Positions 33,517 to 46,350 of a stretch of DNA of 64,000 bases are shown in pieces. Location of the stretch: positions 47,823,824 through 47,887,823 of the forward strand of contig NC_065920.1 in the NCBI RefSeq assembly GCF_024586455.1, read 5' to 3'. The position numbers and the translations under genes were made by a program. Position 1 is the first letter of the stretch, and each line of letters begins with the position of its first letter. The notes under the pieces are model-generated. The model saw nothing but the letters and a program-made list of their open reading frames with translations. It did no database searches and was not told the origin of the DNA. Origin of the DNA: Bactrocera neohumeralis. Lineage: Eukaryota; Arthropoda; Insecta; Diptera; Tephritidae.

Positions 33517-34578
33517 TATACTCTCGCAACAAAGTTGCTAACGAGAGTATTATAGTTTTGTTCACATAACGGTTGTTTGTAAGTCCTAAAACTAAAAGAG
33601 TCAGATATAGGGTTATATTTACCAAAGTGATCAGGGTGACGAGTAGAGTTGAAATCCGGATGTCTGTCTGTCCGTCCGTCCGTCCGTGCAAGCTGTAACT
33701 TGAGTAAAAATTGAGATATCTTGATGAAACTTGGTACACGTATTTCTTGGCTCCATAAGAAGGTTAAGTTCGAAGATGGGCAAAATCGGCCCACTGCCAC
33801 GCCCACAAAATGGCGGAAACCGAAAACCTATAAAGTGTCATAACTAAGCCATAAATAAAGATATTGAAGTAAAATTTGGCACAAAGGATCGCATTAGGGA
33901 GGGGCATATTTGGACGTAATTTTTTTGGAAAAGTGGGCGTGGCCCCGCCTCCTACTAAGTTTTTTGTACATATCTCGGAAACTACTATAGCTATGTCAAC
34001 CAAACTCTACAGAGTCGTTTTCTTCAGGCATTTCCATATACAGTTCAAAAATGGAAGAAATCGGATAATAACCACGCCCACCTCCCATACAAAGGTTAAG
34101 TTGAAAATCACTAAAAGTGCGTTAACGGACTAACAAAAAACGTCAGAAACACAAAATTTTATGGAAGAAATTGCAGAAAGAAGCTGCACCCAGGCTTTTT
34201 TTAAAAATTGAAAATGGGCGTGGCCTCGCCCACTTATGGACCAAAAACCATATCTCAGGAACTACTAGACCGATTTCAATGAAATTCGGTATATAAGATT
34301 TTCTTAACACCCTGATGACATGTACAAAATATAGGTGAAATCGGTTCACAACCACGCCCTTCTTCCAATATAACGCTAATTTGGATTCCATCTGATGCCT
34401 TCTCTGTACATATAATATATACATTAGGAACAAATGATGATAGCGGAATAAACATTTACACAAATACGGTATTTGAAATATATGTAAATGATGGATAATG
34501 AAGTCTCGATTATCACTTTATCATGCGAGAGTATAAAATGTTCGGTGACACCCGAACTTAGCCCTTCCTTACTTGTTT
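33517..34578 (+). mobile_element. DINE/Helentron-type non-autonomous element, full length, first family
   Basis: The 5' end is the imperfect palindrome ATACTCTCGCAAC-AAA-GTTGCTAACGAGAGTAT (33518-33550). Next come AACGGTTGTTTGTAAG, a GTCTGTCTGTCCGTCCGTCC block at 33661-33685 and long segments with repeated CCACGCCCAC motifs. The 3' end has the inverted GCGAGAGTATAAAA, the hairpin GTTCGG-TGACAC-CCGAAC (34540-34557) and TTAGCCCTTCCTTACTTGTT. No protein coding. This is the reference copy for the fragments at 8860, 23376, 50222 and 56326. Confidence 0.75.
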
Positions 34579-35575
34579 TCTTATGCTACTAGTTATTTAT
34601 CGAACATCTTTTTAGTTCGGTTGGGGTGGTGTTATCGTCATTAGCAGTCCAAAAACACTTTATTCTTTTTAACTGCTTTCGCTATGTAATCTTTATTATT
34701 ACTGATCATTTCTTTCTATACCCTCAGTTATGCATAAATGAGGTACTTTTCTTTTTTGTTTCTTTTTTCTGTTCTGTTCTGTTCGACCGCGGGAAGAATT
34801 ATTTGGACAACCCTAAAAAATGCGTTTTTGTTCTGGAGAGATTTGCCCTCAAAACAAGCTGTTGCTTAAAAACGTACATGTGGTCCCGCCTATAATAACG
34901 TAAACTATTGTAGCAAACCTCTAAAAACACATATAATAGAAGTATTATATCCTAGTTTCCCCTTCTTCTTAGTAGTTTCTATAACTGCAAAGAAAATATT
35001 GATTGTGGATTCTTGCTTTGTCAGAAGCTCTGCATAAAACGTTAGCGAATATCCACCCGAAATGGTTAAAGCTTCAAACACATAGACGGCTGCACGACAC
35101 GATATAGCGACAGGAAAATTTTTAGCCCTAATAATGGAGTATTCGTTCATCCGGCTGACTGAGAAAATATATAGTGAAATCTCTTTTCATTTAGTGAGAC
35201 CAAATTTTAATAAAATTTAGGAACAAAAAGTGACAGTCATATGAGTGACTGATATGAATGCATTGAAATCGACGAGACTTGGACGTATTAAATTTGGTGT
35301 GATATGAAAGAATAAAGATTCAGTTGTTTTAGGCTAAAATCCTAAGACTTCTCATTATTATGAATTGTGCTTGTCATAGTTTTCTAAACTCTTACCTTAG
35401 TCCCTTAATAAAAACTCTTTTAAATTCTTAACGTCAATAATATACATATATTCCTCCAGCTGATGTTTCTTATACCGCCTAACTTTAGTTAAAATATGTG
35501 AGATATCGAGAAAAATAGCATTATAATTTTTCCTTACAATCCAATGTCTCTACTTATTTTACAGAAATTAATTCT
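34579..35575. other. no gene seen
   Basis: About 1 kb of AT-rich DNA with short chance frames; no repeat family recognised. Just beyond it, at 35578, TACTCGGTAGTCGAAAAAG resembles a mariner terminal sequence. Confidence 0.5.
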
Positions 35576-35915
35576 TATACTCGGTAGTCGAAAAAGTCTT
35601 TTCGTATTTTAAATCAAATTTTAACATATTTTTTTTTATAATAATAAATAAATAAACAGTTATGTACTATTTTGGTCGACCACTTTTTTTTCCGCTAGAG
35701 ACATTATTCCATCAGTGTAAAACTTTCTTCAATGTAAATCGAAATTTCGAAATTTTCAGAATGGAAGTGAGCGAATCAATGTTGTGGTACACGAACTGAT
35801 ACACTATAAAAAATAGATTGCTAGTAGTACTGTCAGCCACATTTATGTCAAATTTCATGTCACAATATTCATTAGTGTTTGAGAGCTGCTAAAAGTGAGT
35901 TTTTCGTTTTTTGCG

Positions 35916-37026
35916 ATGTCGAAATTTGTTGAGCAAAGAATTTGCATTACATTTTGTTTACGGAATCAATTTTCTGCTGCGGATACGTTGAGGATGGTGC
36001 AGAAAGCCTTTGGTGATGAGGCTATGTCTAAAAAAAATGTTTACAAGTGGTATAGTGAGTTCCAAGCCGGCCGTGAACGTATCGAAGACGAAGAGCGTCC
36101 AGGGCGACCATCAACCTCAACCGACGAAGCTCACGTTCAACAAATCAAAGATTTGGTGTTGAAAAACCATCGATTAACAATTAGAGACCTTGCTGATGAA
36201 GTTGGCATATCGAAAGGCTCAGCCAATACCATTTTGAAGGATGTTTTGGGCCTCAAGCGCGTCAAATCTCGACTGGTACCGAAAACATTGAGTTTTTTGG
36301 AAAAAAGGCGTCGCGTTGAAGTGTGTGAAACGATGCTTTCCGACTACCAGGGTGTCATGAAACGCATTATAACTGGCGATGAGACTTGGATCTATGCTTA
36401 CGACCCCGAAACAACCGATCAATCGAGCGAATATCGTGCCAAAAGAGAGCCGAGACCAAAAAAATCGCGCCAAAGTCGCTCAAAAATCAAGGTCATGTTG
36501 ACTGTTTCCTTCGATTATCGTGGTGTTGTGCATTATGAATTCCTTCCAACCGGTCAAACAGTCAACAGGGAATATTATTTGAACGTTATGCGTTCCAACC
36601 GGTCAAACAGTTAACAGGGAATATTATTTGAACGTTATGCGTCGTTTGCGTAACGCTATCCGCCTAAAAAGGCCGGAACTGTGGAAAGACAATTCTTGGT
36701 TTTTACACCACGATAATGCACCATCCCATACTGCCCTCGTAATTCGTGATCATTTCGCAAAAACTCAACTCATATCGTTCGGCAACCACCGTATTCACCT
36801 TATCTGGCGCCGTGCGAGTCCTGGCTATTCACCAAGGTCAAAAGACCGCTCCGGGGACACCGTTTTTATACGATAGAGGAGATTCAAGCCGCAGCGAAGA
36901 CGGAACTGAAGGCCATCCGGGATAGTGACGACAATCAGTGTTTCGAAGATTGGAAAATCCGTTGGCATAAGTGCATTGCATCGGGAGGGGATTAGTTTGA
37001 AGGGGATGAAATTGATTTGGAAGAAT
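35916..37026 (+). pseudogene. mariner transposase, near full length, tandem-duplication frameshift
   Basis: Starts at ATG 35916 (MSKFVEQRICITFCLRN). The N-terminal helix-turn-helix pair covers NVYKWYSEFQAGRERIEDEE and LADEVGISKGSANTILKDV. The first catalytic Asp is in ITGDETWIYAYDPET and the second in FLHHDNAPSHTA. A direct duplication of about 51 bp (TTCCAACCGGTCAAACAG at about 36541 and 36592) puts the tail out of frame. The last catalytic block reads SPYLAPCESWLF, so the Asp expected at the DD34D position is Glu and the one in SPD is Tyr. The C-terminus FEGDEIDLEE is preserved. Length fits a mariner of about 345 aa. Dead. Confidence 0.85.
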
Positions 37027-37080
37027 AAATAAAGAATTTTCAAAATAAATACAATGTCACCTAATTTTTCAGGCAAAGTT

Positions 37081-39127
37081 ATATCAACCTAAGTATGTAT
37101 ATAGGGCAACCATTTATTGCACAGTTTTCACAACAGTGTCGTAAAGGAAACGGATTAGTGATTACAACATCTTGAGGAAAAAAATATTTTCTTGCTTCAG
37201 CAAAGTTTTCCCTACAGGGCATATACTACAATACCAATTGCAGAGCCAACAGCACCATTTGTTGTGACATATTTCAAAATGAATTATGTATGTGTCTTCG
37301 GTAGTTCACCACCGAAGATGTTCATTCTTACTTCTAAGTAAATTATGCGCTCTTATGCGTCAGTGCCTTTTGGATTTGACTTCTTATCAAAGCTTTTGTT
37401 AATTATGCTACAATAAAACTTTGTCTCAAACTAATGTATCTATGCGTGCCTTTCGGAGTTCAAGGTATTCAACATAAAGGCTGTATAAGTTATGACGCAT
37501 GGTTTTACGCTTTCCACAAGTGGTAATCAAAAAAGAAACAATAAATCGGGATGACAAGTCGTATACTTCTCTTGTTCATATAAATTCCGAAGTCCTGAAA
37601 GGGCACATTCATACATAAATACACTCAGGCAAACACGCATGTCAGGCAATCTAATTCATTTTCGGAAAATCTCTTGATGAAATTGCAAAATAATGGAAAA
37701 GGAAAAATGGAAGGAAGTTTAACTGTGGATTTCCCGAAATTGGGATAAACTGTTTAACAACCGTTTGGTGTTGTTGCTTTTCCAATAAAATGTTGTTGCT
37801 GTTGTAGTTAGTGAGTCACTCAAACATATTGTTACCTATTCATCCTTTAACCAGTCGCACATAGCTGCCTACATCACTGTTGGCAGCCAACCAAGGTATG
37901 CAAATATTTGTGTGCACTCCAGGCAAATATTTAGGGTTTTCGGTTAGATTCCCTTTTGCAGTTACTGCTTTCGCTTTATATGTATATACACATATTCTAA
38001 TACTTACGCATTTGTTTCATATACTCGTATTACCCACATAGACATTTTTATGCTGATTTTTCATAAGTTTAAAGCCTTGAGCCGCACAGACCATTCACAA
38101 ACACACCTGCACCCATACTTCCAAATGAAGTTGCAAGGTGAAATTTAATAACTTTTTAAGTAAAATGTCCCACAAAATCTAACTATGGAAATTTCTAAGT
38201 AATCACAAAGGTTTGCCTTTAAGACTAGCGACAAACCTATACTGATCTTTCGAGTTCTATTGTACGCCTAACACAACTTCACACATTCCCTTTACGTTTT
38301 CCACCAAAATGGTTTCACACATCTTATATTCACGCGTTACAATGTAAAACGCTGTAAGTTTAAAGTTCAGCAATTTGTTCCACGACTCATTCACATTTTA
38401 GAATTGCTTTGAAAAATTTTATGTCTACGGAAATCTACTTGAAATGGCTACAATAAAAACTAAGATCAAAACCTTTACAAATAAATTTCAAAGTAGGAGT
38501 TTAAGGAAATGTTATTTCAGAACTGACAGAAAATACACTACTTATATTATACCGGGCACGATATACAGTATGGATATATAACGACACAAACATTGATTAG
38601 TTAACAAAGGACAGCAATTATGCCAACAATGATTCGGTCTGATTGATGCAATATACTATACGAGTATTAGGCTCCAGATCTGAAAGTGTTTTTCTGTTGT
38701 AAGGATCAAATGGATGAAGACTTCAGAGGATATTCTAAATTTATGAGAACTCGTCCAAAATGTCTCTGGTAAACATTTTGCTGGATATATTTCATGGAAT
38801 AAGGTCGCACAATATTGCGTAATAATCTTTAGCTTAGGTTATAGTTTAAGAAAGAAATTATCACTGGATCATCTGGAATAATGACCACTTTCAGACACAA
38901 GAGGTTCTCGATATTGCGAATTATACCAGTTTAAAGCAATATATGGGGATCGGAATTTCATTTCATAAACAATACTTATCTTTCTAGACTTAACCAAACA
39001 AAACAAAATTTTTAATAAAATTGCAATAGAACTTTTGAATATTTTCTGTTTTTTAATTCCATCATCTTTATTTTACCAAGATTTGTCTAAATTCTAGAAC
39101 ACACCAACATTGAAATTAACATATGTA
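37081..39127. other. 2 kb without a recognisable gene
   Basis: Less repetitive-looking AT-rich DNA. I see no coding frame with family motifs and no transposon end. It could be unique intergenic or intronic sequence. Confidence 0.55.
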
Positions 39128-39682
39128 CGAGGTGTCTTCAAAAAGTATCGCGAGGTGTGTTCAAAAGTATTTCTTCGATTGCAGGGGCGTGGTGCATCAT
39201 GAGTTCTTGCCACAGAAGGAAAATTACCTGCAAGTTATGCGCAATTTGCGCGAAGCAATCCGCCAGAAACGCCGGGATTCGTGGAAGAACAAAAATTGGC
39301 TTTTGCACCACGATAACGCCCTTGCACACACATCGTTGCTTGTGCGCGACTTTCTGGCCAAAAACAACACACTAATGATGCCGTAGCCACCGTATTCCCC
39401 AGATCTGGCCCCCTGTGACTTTTTCTTGTTCCCTAAACTGAAGAGGCCTATGAAAGGACGACGTTACGCTTCTCTTGACGAGATAAAGACGGCATCGAAG
39501 GAGAAGCTGAAGAGGATAAAAAAAATGATTTGTTGAAGTGCTTCGAAGATTGAAAAAACCGTTGGCACAAGTGTATAATATCTCATGGGGATTACTTTGA
39601 AGGGGACAAAATAGATATTCATGAATAAATAAATAATTTTTGAAAAAACACAAAATTCGCGATACTTTTTGAACACACCTCG
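39128..39682 (+). mobile_element. mariner deletion derivative with doubled 5' terminus
   Basis: TA-flanked (39126-39127, 39683-39684). The right TIR TCGCGATACTTTTTGAACAC matches the left. The left terminus appears twice in tandem (CGAGGTGTCTTCAAAAAGTAT at 39128 and CGAGGTGTGTTCAAAAGTAT at 39151). The coding remnant keeps GVVHHEFLPQ, LLHHDNALAHTS, then, after a stop at about 39383, PPYSPDLAPCDFFLF. The N-terminal half is deleted. It is a different mariner lineage from the one at 35916. Confidence 0.82.
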
Positions 39683-40940
39683 TATGTTGACTCCTGCATA
39701 ACTGTAGAAACACTGTATGTAAGTTAGCACCTCATACATTTAAAAAGTATCATATCAAGCATTAATATCATATGATACAAAGCAATATAATATGACACCA
39801 CTAAATCGCTGAGAATTCGACACGTGTAGTGGCAACTCGTGGGAAGCGCAGCGTAGCAGCGGCAAACGTAGGTTTAGAATAAGTAAATAATTGTAAAATT
39901 CAGTTCTTGCACAGAATTCAATAAAGGGGCATTGCTCCCAAAAAAAGGAGCATAGCTCCCGGAAAACATTTTTTTTATTAAAACCAACTAAACGTTTTTT
40001 AAAAGAACAGAGAAGGAGAGAGAGGAACGAAGCCCAGTTTTCGATAAAATACTATGTTTAGAATCAAAGCTTTGCTGGCAAACTTTTGTATATTTGCGCA
40101 ACTACCGAAATTGTGTCTTTGTATTTCAATGCATATGAGTATCCGATAGATAATGATAGCGCAATGTGGCATATTGTGGTACACAAGTTGAAAATCGACT
40201 CATAAGAACAAAGAACCAACGCAACCATTGTAGCGAAAAACCTTATTCCACTCTCAAGTTGAAGCATCAATAAACTTACGATAATAAATGATGATATGCC
40301 TGCAGTTACAGGGTGTTCCAATATTATTGCCTGATTTAATTAAGTAGCGCCTAAAATTAATTTGAATAATATTATTCTAAGCAACTACATTTCAATCCAA
40401 TAATGTATGCTATGGGTTATGGGAAAATAATCATACAAAGCTATAGCTAATATTGTTAAAACACGAAGCTTCTATTGACAGACTCCACCCAGACTCCCCG
40501 TATCGAAAATTTGTTGCACTTCAATGGACTCAATGCTTTGATTAGCGACCAGTAAAAATTGTTATAGAAAAACAAAAAAATCTCAAACCTTTTAGAAATT
40601 ATATACATTTTAAAAGAACGGCTTTTGATCACTAACGAATTCTTTCAGCTAAAAACCCACAAAAGAAATTGTAAGTAATTAATTGTAACTTATATTTCAA
40701 TTCCATTATAATCATTAGTGGATGGAAGCGTGTGTAGAATCTGTATACATCTCTAATTTGTATGCATAGAAACGTGCGGATGGAAAAGATTAACACGGCA
40801 GTGAGTTTCAACCACTCTCATATTGATTAGAGAATTTTTTTGTTGAAATTCATATAATTGCATTCTTCAATAAAATTGCAATACAAGCTATCTATCACCT
40901 AAAGGTTAATTTGTTCTAATATAACAAATCAAAAAGACAA
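39683..40940. other. no gene seen; possible LTR-like stretch
   Basis: 39822-39960 has GACACGTGTAGTGGCAACTC, a GC-richer block, and TTCAATAAAGGGGCATTGCT, a polyadenylation-signal-like end that resembles the 3' part of an LTR. There is no second copy or primer site, so I leave it uncalled. The rest is AT-rich with no signal. Confidence 0.35.
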
Positions 40941-40949
40941 ACAACTCAT

Positions 40950-41240
40950 AAAAATATAGCGCCGAGTGATTACCACCTGTTCCTGTCCATGACGAACGCC
41001 ATTGTTGGTGTAAAATTGAACTCAAAAGATACTTGTAAAAAGTGGCTGTCCGAGTTCTTCGCAAATAAGAAGAGGGGCTTCTACGATGGGGGTATTACGA
41101 AGTTGCCGTCTAGATGGAAACAGATTATTGAACGAAACGGCGCATATTTAAGCTAAATCCGATCACTGTAACACTTTTTATAAAGCATTGAATAAAGAGC
41201 AAACAAGAGGAAGGGAGATATTTGACAACCTATACATACC
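40950..41240 (+). pseudogene. mariner transposase C-terminal remnant, third lineage
   Basis: The plus frame reads SDYHLFLSMTNAIVGVKLNS, then KKWLSEFFANKKRGFYDGGI and WKQIIERNGAYLS before the stop at about 41152. SDYHLF holds the last catalytic Asp. The end near ACAACCTATA (about 41230) resembles the inverse of AGGTTGTCAAAAAAGTCTT, the mariner 5' end at 23281 and 33421. The family is mellifera-like by recollection. Only the C-terminus is left. Confidence 0.7.
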
Positions 41241-42625
41241 ATTTTATGTATAGGTCTCATTGGAAAACAGAAATAATAATTTAGAGGATATTCAAACTCA
41301 CCCATTTTTGATATCTTGCTTTTAAATTAGTCAGTAATTCTAGTACACTGCCAACATACAACATTTCGTTACATATAATGTGTAAATATTTGCACAAAAC
41401 GCTAACAGTACGATTTCCGGATTTTGCTACGCCAACAGTCGGACTTCAAAGCCCAAATACGTAAGAATATATGTACGCTTTATTAGAGTTGTTGGCATTT
41501 GTAGGTTATTGCAATCATTCTTATCAGCACGTTGCCAACTTAACGAACGGTCCCATTGAGAGGGATAACTTTGCACTGTCAACATCAACATTTTCTTTAC
41601 CTTACATTCACCCGTCCTCACACAGCTTTCTTTAAGTGCCTGTCGGCAGTTTGTTCGGTTTCTTTCAAGTACAAATGAAATACTTTGACTTGCTCGTCCC
41701 TAACTTCAGTTCGAGTACTTGGAAAGATCGAATTATCATTGATTCAGCTCAGCAGCCGTGATAGTCGCAACATAGTCTCATCTGCCATCACAAGAAGCGC
41801 TGAACTTCCTCCAGCTATTACCTCTATAATCAGTGAGGGCTTTTCATTGTTTAGACGAAAGGATCCGTATGCCCACAGAACAACAAAGACAGTTCCAAAG
41901 ACAATTCGTCATCCACAGAGTAAACGCCGGTTGGGCCGGCGATGTGCGCAATGTTAAGAGTAAAGCAATTACACTCACTTGGCTGGGGGTATTTCAATTC
42001 CGGGCTTTTTCACAGAATTAAAGAGCCGGAAAACTAAAAACCAGAAATAAAACAAACCCAATAATAAAAGTATTGAAAGCGTGAAAAAAGCGAGGCAAAG
42101 GATGAAAAAGGACCGCACATACACATGAATTTGCATATGCATATGTGCATAATAAAAACATACATACGATTCAACCAAGAAGTAAAAATAAACTCCAGAT
42201 TAATTCCCACTGCTATGGGTTTTAGCATTTTTCCTGCGACCATGGCGTATACGTAACATGCTGTGAAGCGTATGAATACGAATGCGCTCGTTTATTGTAT
42301 ACAATTGGGAATGTTATGCATACGACTTGTTTGCACATACACTTGCAGTAGATTTGTTGAATTGATTTGGCGGGATCTTCTCAGGTCCATATTACATTTG
42401 GTACGGTTGAGTGCATTGACATTCTATAAAATAAAGTGACACATTGTCACAAAAATTAGGTGGACGCACAGGGCGCAGAAGACAAATATATTTTAATTCT
42501 TGCCGCAATACCCAGCTTGTATTCTTGTTTAGTGATATATTAGCTTTATTATAAATTATTTCAGGTAAGGCAAAATATTGAGGTGTGATGTCTAGAAAAC
42601 AGAACCTTGTCTGGGTAGCCAGACC
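41241..42625. other. no gene seen
   Basis: About 1.4 kb. 41680-41960 is slightly GC-richer with a 90-codon frame, but no domain is recognisable and no splice context stands out. Confidence 0.5.
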
Positions 42626-43781
42626 CTGACATAACCGCCGTCCAAGAAATGTGGTGGACGGGACAAGGACTGATACGAGTAGATTCATGTGGCATTTACT
42701 ACAGCGGGCATATAAAGGGGCGGTGTAGGATTCATGGTGAGAGAGAGACTCCGTCGCCGAGTACTGTCATTCACGGAGTCTAGTCGCAATCCGCATCGAA
42801 GCGAAGAGAAGGTCGATGTGACCAAAGATGCTTTTTATGAGCGCCTGGAGCGCACCTATGATAGCTGCACTCGCTATGATGTAAAAAACGTGTTTGGCGA
42901 CTTTAATCCCAGGGTGGGCAAAGAAGGTATCTTTGGCACAACAGTCGGTAAATTCAGCCTCCGCGACGAAACATTCCCAAATGGGTTGAGGCTGATCGCC
43001 TTCGCCGGCGCCCGAAAAATGATTATCTGTAATACAACATTCCAGCGTAGAAAAATTCATCAAGCTTCCTGGCTGTCTCCGGATTGAAAAGCCATCAACC
43101 AGATCGATCATGTTGTGATAGACGGAAGACATGTCTTCAGTGTTAAAATAGATGTTCCATTGCCCGACCATGAATAACTTCGAATAGTAATTGCCAGTCT
43201 GAAGAACAGCAAAGCTTCTTTGTAGAATAGAATAGAATATGGTCGGACGAAAGCATACCCAGCGGTTGGAATTTAAGTATGCTCTGCCCAAACCACAAAA
43301 CGGGAGACCCCATAATCTGCGCCAACTACCTGGGATAAGTCTCCTCAACATCGCATATAAGATTCTATCGAGCATATTGTGTGAAAGATCAAGCTGATTG
43401 GACCTTATCAGTGTGGCTTTAGTCCTGGAAAATCAACAACCGATCAGATATTCACCATGCACCAAATCTTGTAAAAAACCCGTGAAAAAAGAACTGACAC
43501 ACATCACTTCTTAGTCGATTTCAAAGCTTCTGTCTGAATTTGGTATCCCCGCAAAACAAATACGGCTGTGTAAACTGATATCAAAAGCTCCGTCAGGATC
43601 GGGAAGGACCTCTCGAGCTGTTCGATACCAAACGAGGCTTTAGACAAGGCGACTCCTTATCTGGAACTGGAGAAAATAATTCGAGCTGTAGAACTTAATC
43701 CAGCAGGTACAATCTTCTATACGAGTGTGCAGCTGCTGGCGTACGCCGATGATATTGATATCATCGGCCTCAACACCCGCA
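42626..43781 (+). mobile_element. RTE-like LINE fragment with internal deletions
   Basis: Begins inside the endonuclease (GCCGTCCAAGAAATG). NVFGDFNPRVGKEGIFGTTV holds the GDFN motif, and DHVVIDGRH is near 43115. At about 43145 it jumps to the RT start (GTTCCATTGCCCGACCATGA), losing roughly 690 bp relative to the copy at 51670. FRPGKSTTDQI-like and LLAYADDIDIIG motifs follow (YADD near 43740-43765). It stops at CAACACCCGC (43781), where the hAT element begins. Confidence 0.82.
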
Positions 43782-46350
43782 AGGAGTTACTTGAATTTGG
43801 TGTTAACTTGTACAACATCAATGTATGTATGACTTGTTACTTGAAAAACGTCAAACATACAAGTCGCAACTTGCTTGTTCCATTTCATACCTAATCAACA
43901 CAGTGATCAGGTTTGCTTGTTCGAATCATACTCATGTACAGTTTGAAACGATTCGAATCGTTGCATGTACAGTCGAGGCTTGTTCTGAACAAATGACTTG
44001 TTGGATTCTTACCAACTCATGACAACGAAAATAGTTCGATATCATTCCAGTGTTTTTATTGCAACATTATGACGTGCCCAAAGTATGTCTAATACTATTG
44101 ACAATATTTCTGAAAAACTTATAAGTGGTATTCTAAGAAAATCATTAAAAAGAAAAGGACGTAGTGAAGTGTAGTGAGTTTTTGCGAACTTCAAGATGAT
44201 AGTGGATGCACTGTTAATGAATTTGTATGCTGCCGTAAATGTGAAGCCATTTTTCGGCATAATGGAACGCAAACATCTAACTTACGCCGTCATAAGTGCT
44301 TCATAAGGAAAACCCAAGAAATTCCCTGTGTACAAGAGTGTGTAAATTGGACGGTAGCAGACTGCAGACCATTTGCAACGTTAGGTGGTGATGGATTTAA
44401 GAATGTAGCGCGGCACCTCATTAAAATAGGGCACAAGTTCGGAGAGCACATAGACGTTGACGATTTGATTCCTCATCCAACAACAGTCTCCCGGCAGATA
44501 ACTCAGGTCGCAACTGAAAAGAAATTAGAAACGCAGAGCAAACTTCAAAGTATTGTAAACGCTGGGCGTGCTTCCGTAACTGCTGATATGTGGTGTGAGG
44601 CTTTTACGAACAGAAATTTCTTATGTGCAACCATACACTTTTTTTACAATGGCAAATTTGAAGAGTTTGTTCTAGGCGCGAAAACTCTTGATTTTGAAAA
44701 GTCGACTGGGAGAAACATTCGAAACAAGCTGGAAAGCATATTTTTGGAGTTTGGCATTACAAGCTATGATGAAATTACTTCTACAACAGACAGAGGCTCA
44801 AATATGAAGAAAGCGTTAGAAAATAATTCGCGGCTTAACTGCTGCAACCATTTATTTGCTAATGTTTTGCAAGCTGCTTTTAATTCAACTGCAAAATTAA
44901 AGTTATTAATAGAAGATAGTAAAAAGCTGGTTAAATATTTTAAAAAGGCAAATTTACAAATATTTTTAGATACAACATTGAAAAATTTTTGTGTAACACG
45001 CTGGAACTCAAACTATTATATGTTTTAATCAGTTTATGATAACTGGAGTAAAATCAATGAACAACTGATTGCAAAATCAGAACTGCAAAAAGTTTCAAAT
45101 ATTAATTTTGATATATTACAATCATTAGTGAAGCTGTGTGATAACTTTGAAATTATTTCGAAAAAACTTCAAGGCTCAAAATACGTGACAATTCCTTACG
45201 TTTATCTGTCAATAACTCGTCTCAGAAAAATTTGCGGACAAAACCAGCAGGACCCTGTTTCTATTTCTGTTTTAAAATCAAATATTTTGCAAGAAATAGA
45301 TAACAAATGGACGCCTAACTTAGACATCCGGCATAAGGTCGCAGTATTTCTTTATCCGCCTTCTAATAACGTTTTAGATTGTAGTTCTATTGCAGAAGTT
45401 AAAGATTTAAAGACGTAATATACCATCAACTGAATGTTTTTCATTTGACACTACTGTAAATGTTGAAAACTCAGCTGAGATAACACAGTCGTCGGATGAT
45501 TACTTCTTTTCCCAGACACAGTAAATCTTGAAAATCCGACCACACCTATTACAACAAGTGAGGAAATTGAGAAAAATATACAAAAAAGAACACAATTTGC
45601 AAGTAATTTTGATGCCATGGAATGTTGGGAAAGCAATAAAATTGAGTTTCCAACTCTTTCTAGCTTCGCATTTAAAATATTATCAATTCCAGCTAGCAGT
45701 GCAGCCAGTGAGCGCACTTTTTCACTTGCAGGTAATACAATAGTAGAGAAACGCATTCGCCTAGCTCCTAAGATTGTGGATAAAATCTTATTTTCAAATT
45801 CTGTTTTAAAAAATTAAAATAACTGAGCAAATAATATGCGTAGAAAATGGTCTTGTCCAAATAATACGCACATATGTATTTACATGCTAATATTCTGTAT
45901 TTATATACGCATTTCTTATTTAACACTTATCAATATATTTATATAAAAGAATAATTTCCAAAATTAAATAAACAAAAAGGTTGAAGGAACATGAGAAACC
46001 GAAAACTTTACAAAAGTTTTATTTTATTATTATTATTTTCATCCATAAATTGTATCACATACCTTCTAACTGATACCATCAGTTCATACAGATTGATATG
46101 AATTGATAGTACGTACATCGAACAAGTCATACGTACTTTTCTGCTTAATGTTCAACTCATTGATGTGTACATTTCTTTCGAACAGAATCATTGATGCGTA
46201 TATTTAACACAAGCTGTCCTGTCGAACAGCTTGGTATGAAACATACATGGCTTGGCTTGTTTGCCTTAGAGGAGCGCAACTCATACCTATGAATTGCTTT
46301 ACAACGTGCTGGCTTGAAGCTTGAAAAGTTACTTGTTGCAGATCTCTGGT
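43782..46350 (+). mobile_element. hAT element, boundaries approximate
   Basis: The transposase remnant at 44085-45817 is flanked by several hundred bp rich in (A/G)CTTGTT motifs on the left and their inverse or copies on the right. GTATGTATGACTTGTT (about 43821) and the inverse of AACAAGTCATACGTAC (46122-46137) form a matching subterminal pair. The left edge is placed where the LINE sequence stops. I could not identify the terminal bases or the 8-bp duplication. Confidence 0.6.
44085..45817 (+). pseudogene. hAT transposase with BED-type zinc finger, frameshifted
   Basis: A short frame opens at ATG 44085 and ends at a TAG near 44170; the main frame (284 codons to 45028) continues after a GTAGTGA duplication. 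CRKCEAIFRHN...SNLRRHKC is a BED-type finger. SVTADMW holds a catalytic Asp, and TDRGSNM and FCVTRWNSNYY are conserved hAT blocks. After a stop at 45026-45028 the frame resumes (45128-45418). The C-terminal dimerisation block IPASSAASERTFSLAGN is in 45617-45817. Several breaks make it inactive. Confidence 0.85.

Noticed and set aside
34905..35150. 81-codon minus-strand frame in a repeat-poor stretch
   Set aside because: No recognisable motif and a chance-level length for AT-rich DNA.
39822..39960. Possible solo LTR
   Set aside because: It has an AATAAA-like end only; no matching second copy, target duplication or adjoining primer site in the window.
41685..42021. Overlapping 90- and 62-codon frames in a GC-richer patch
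   Set aside because: No domain, no splice context and no duplicate; too little to call a host exon.
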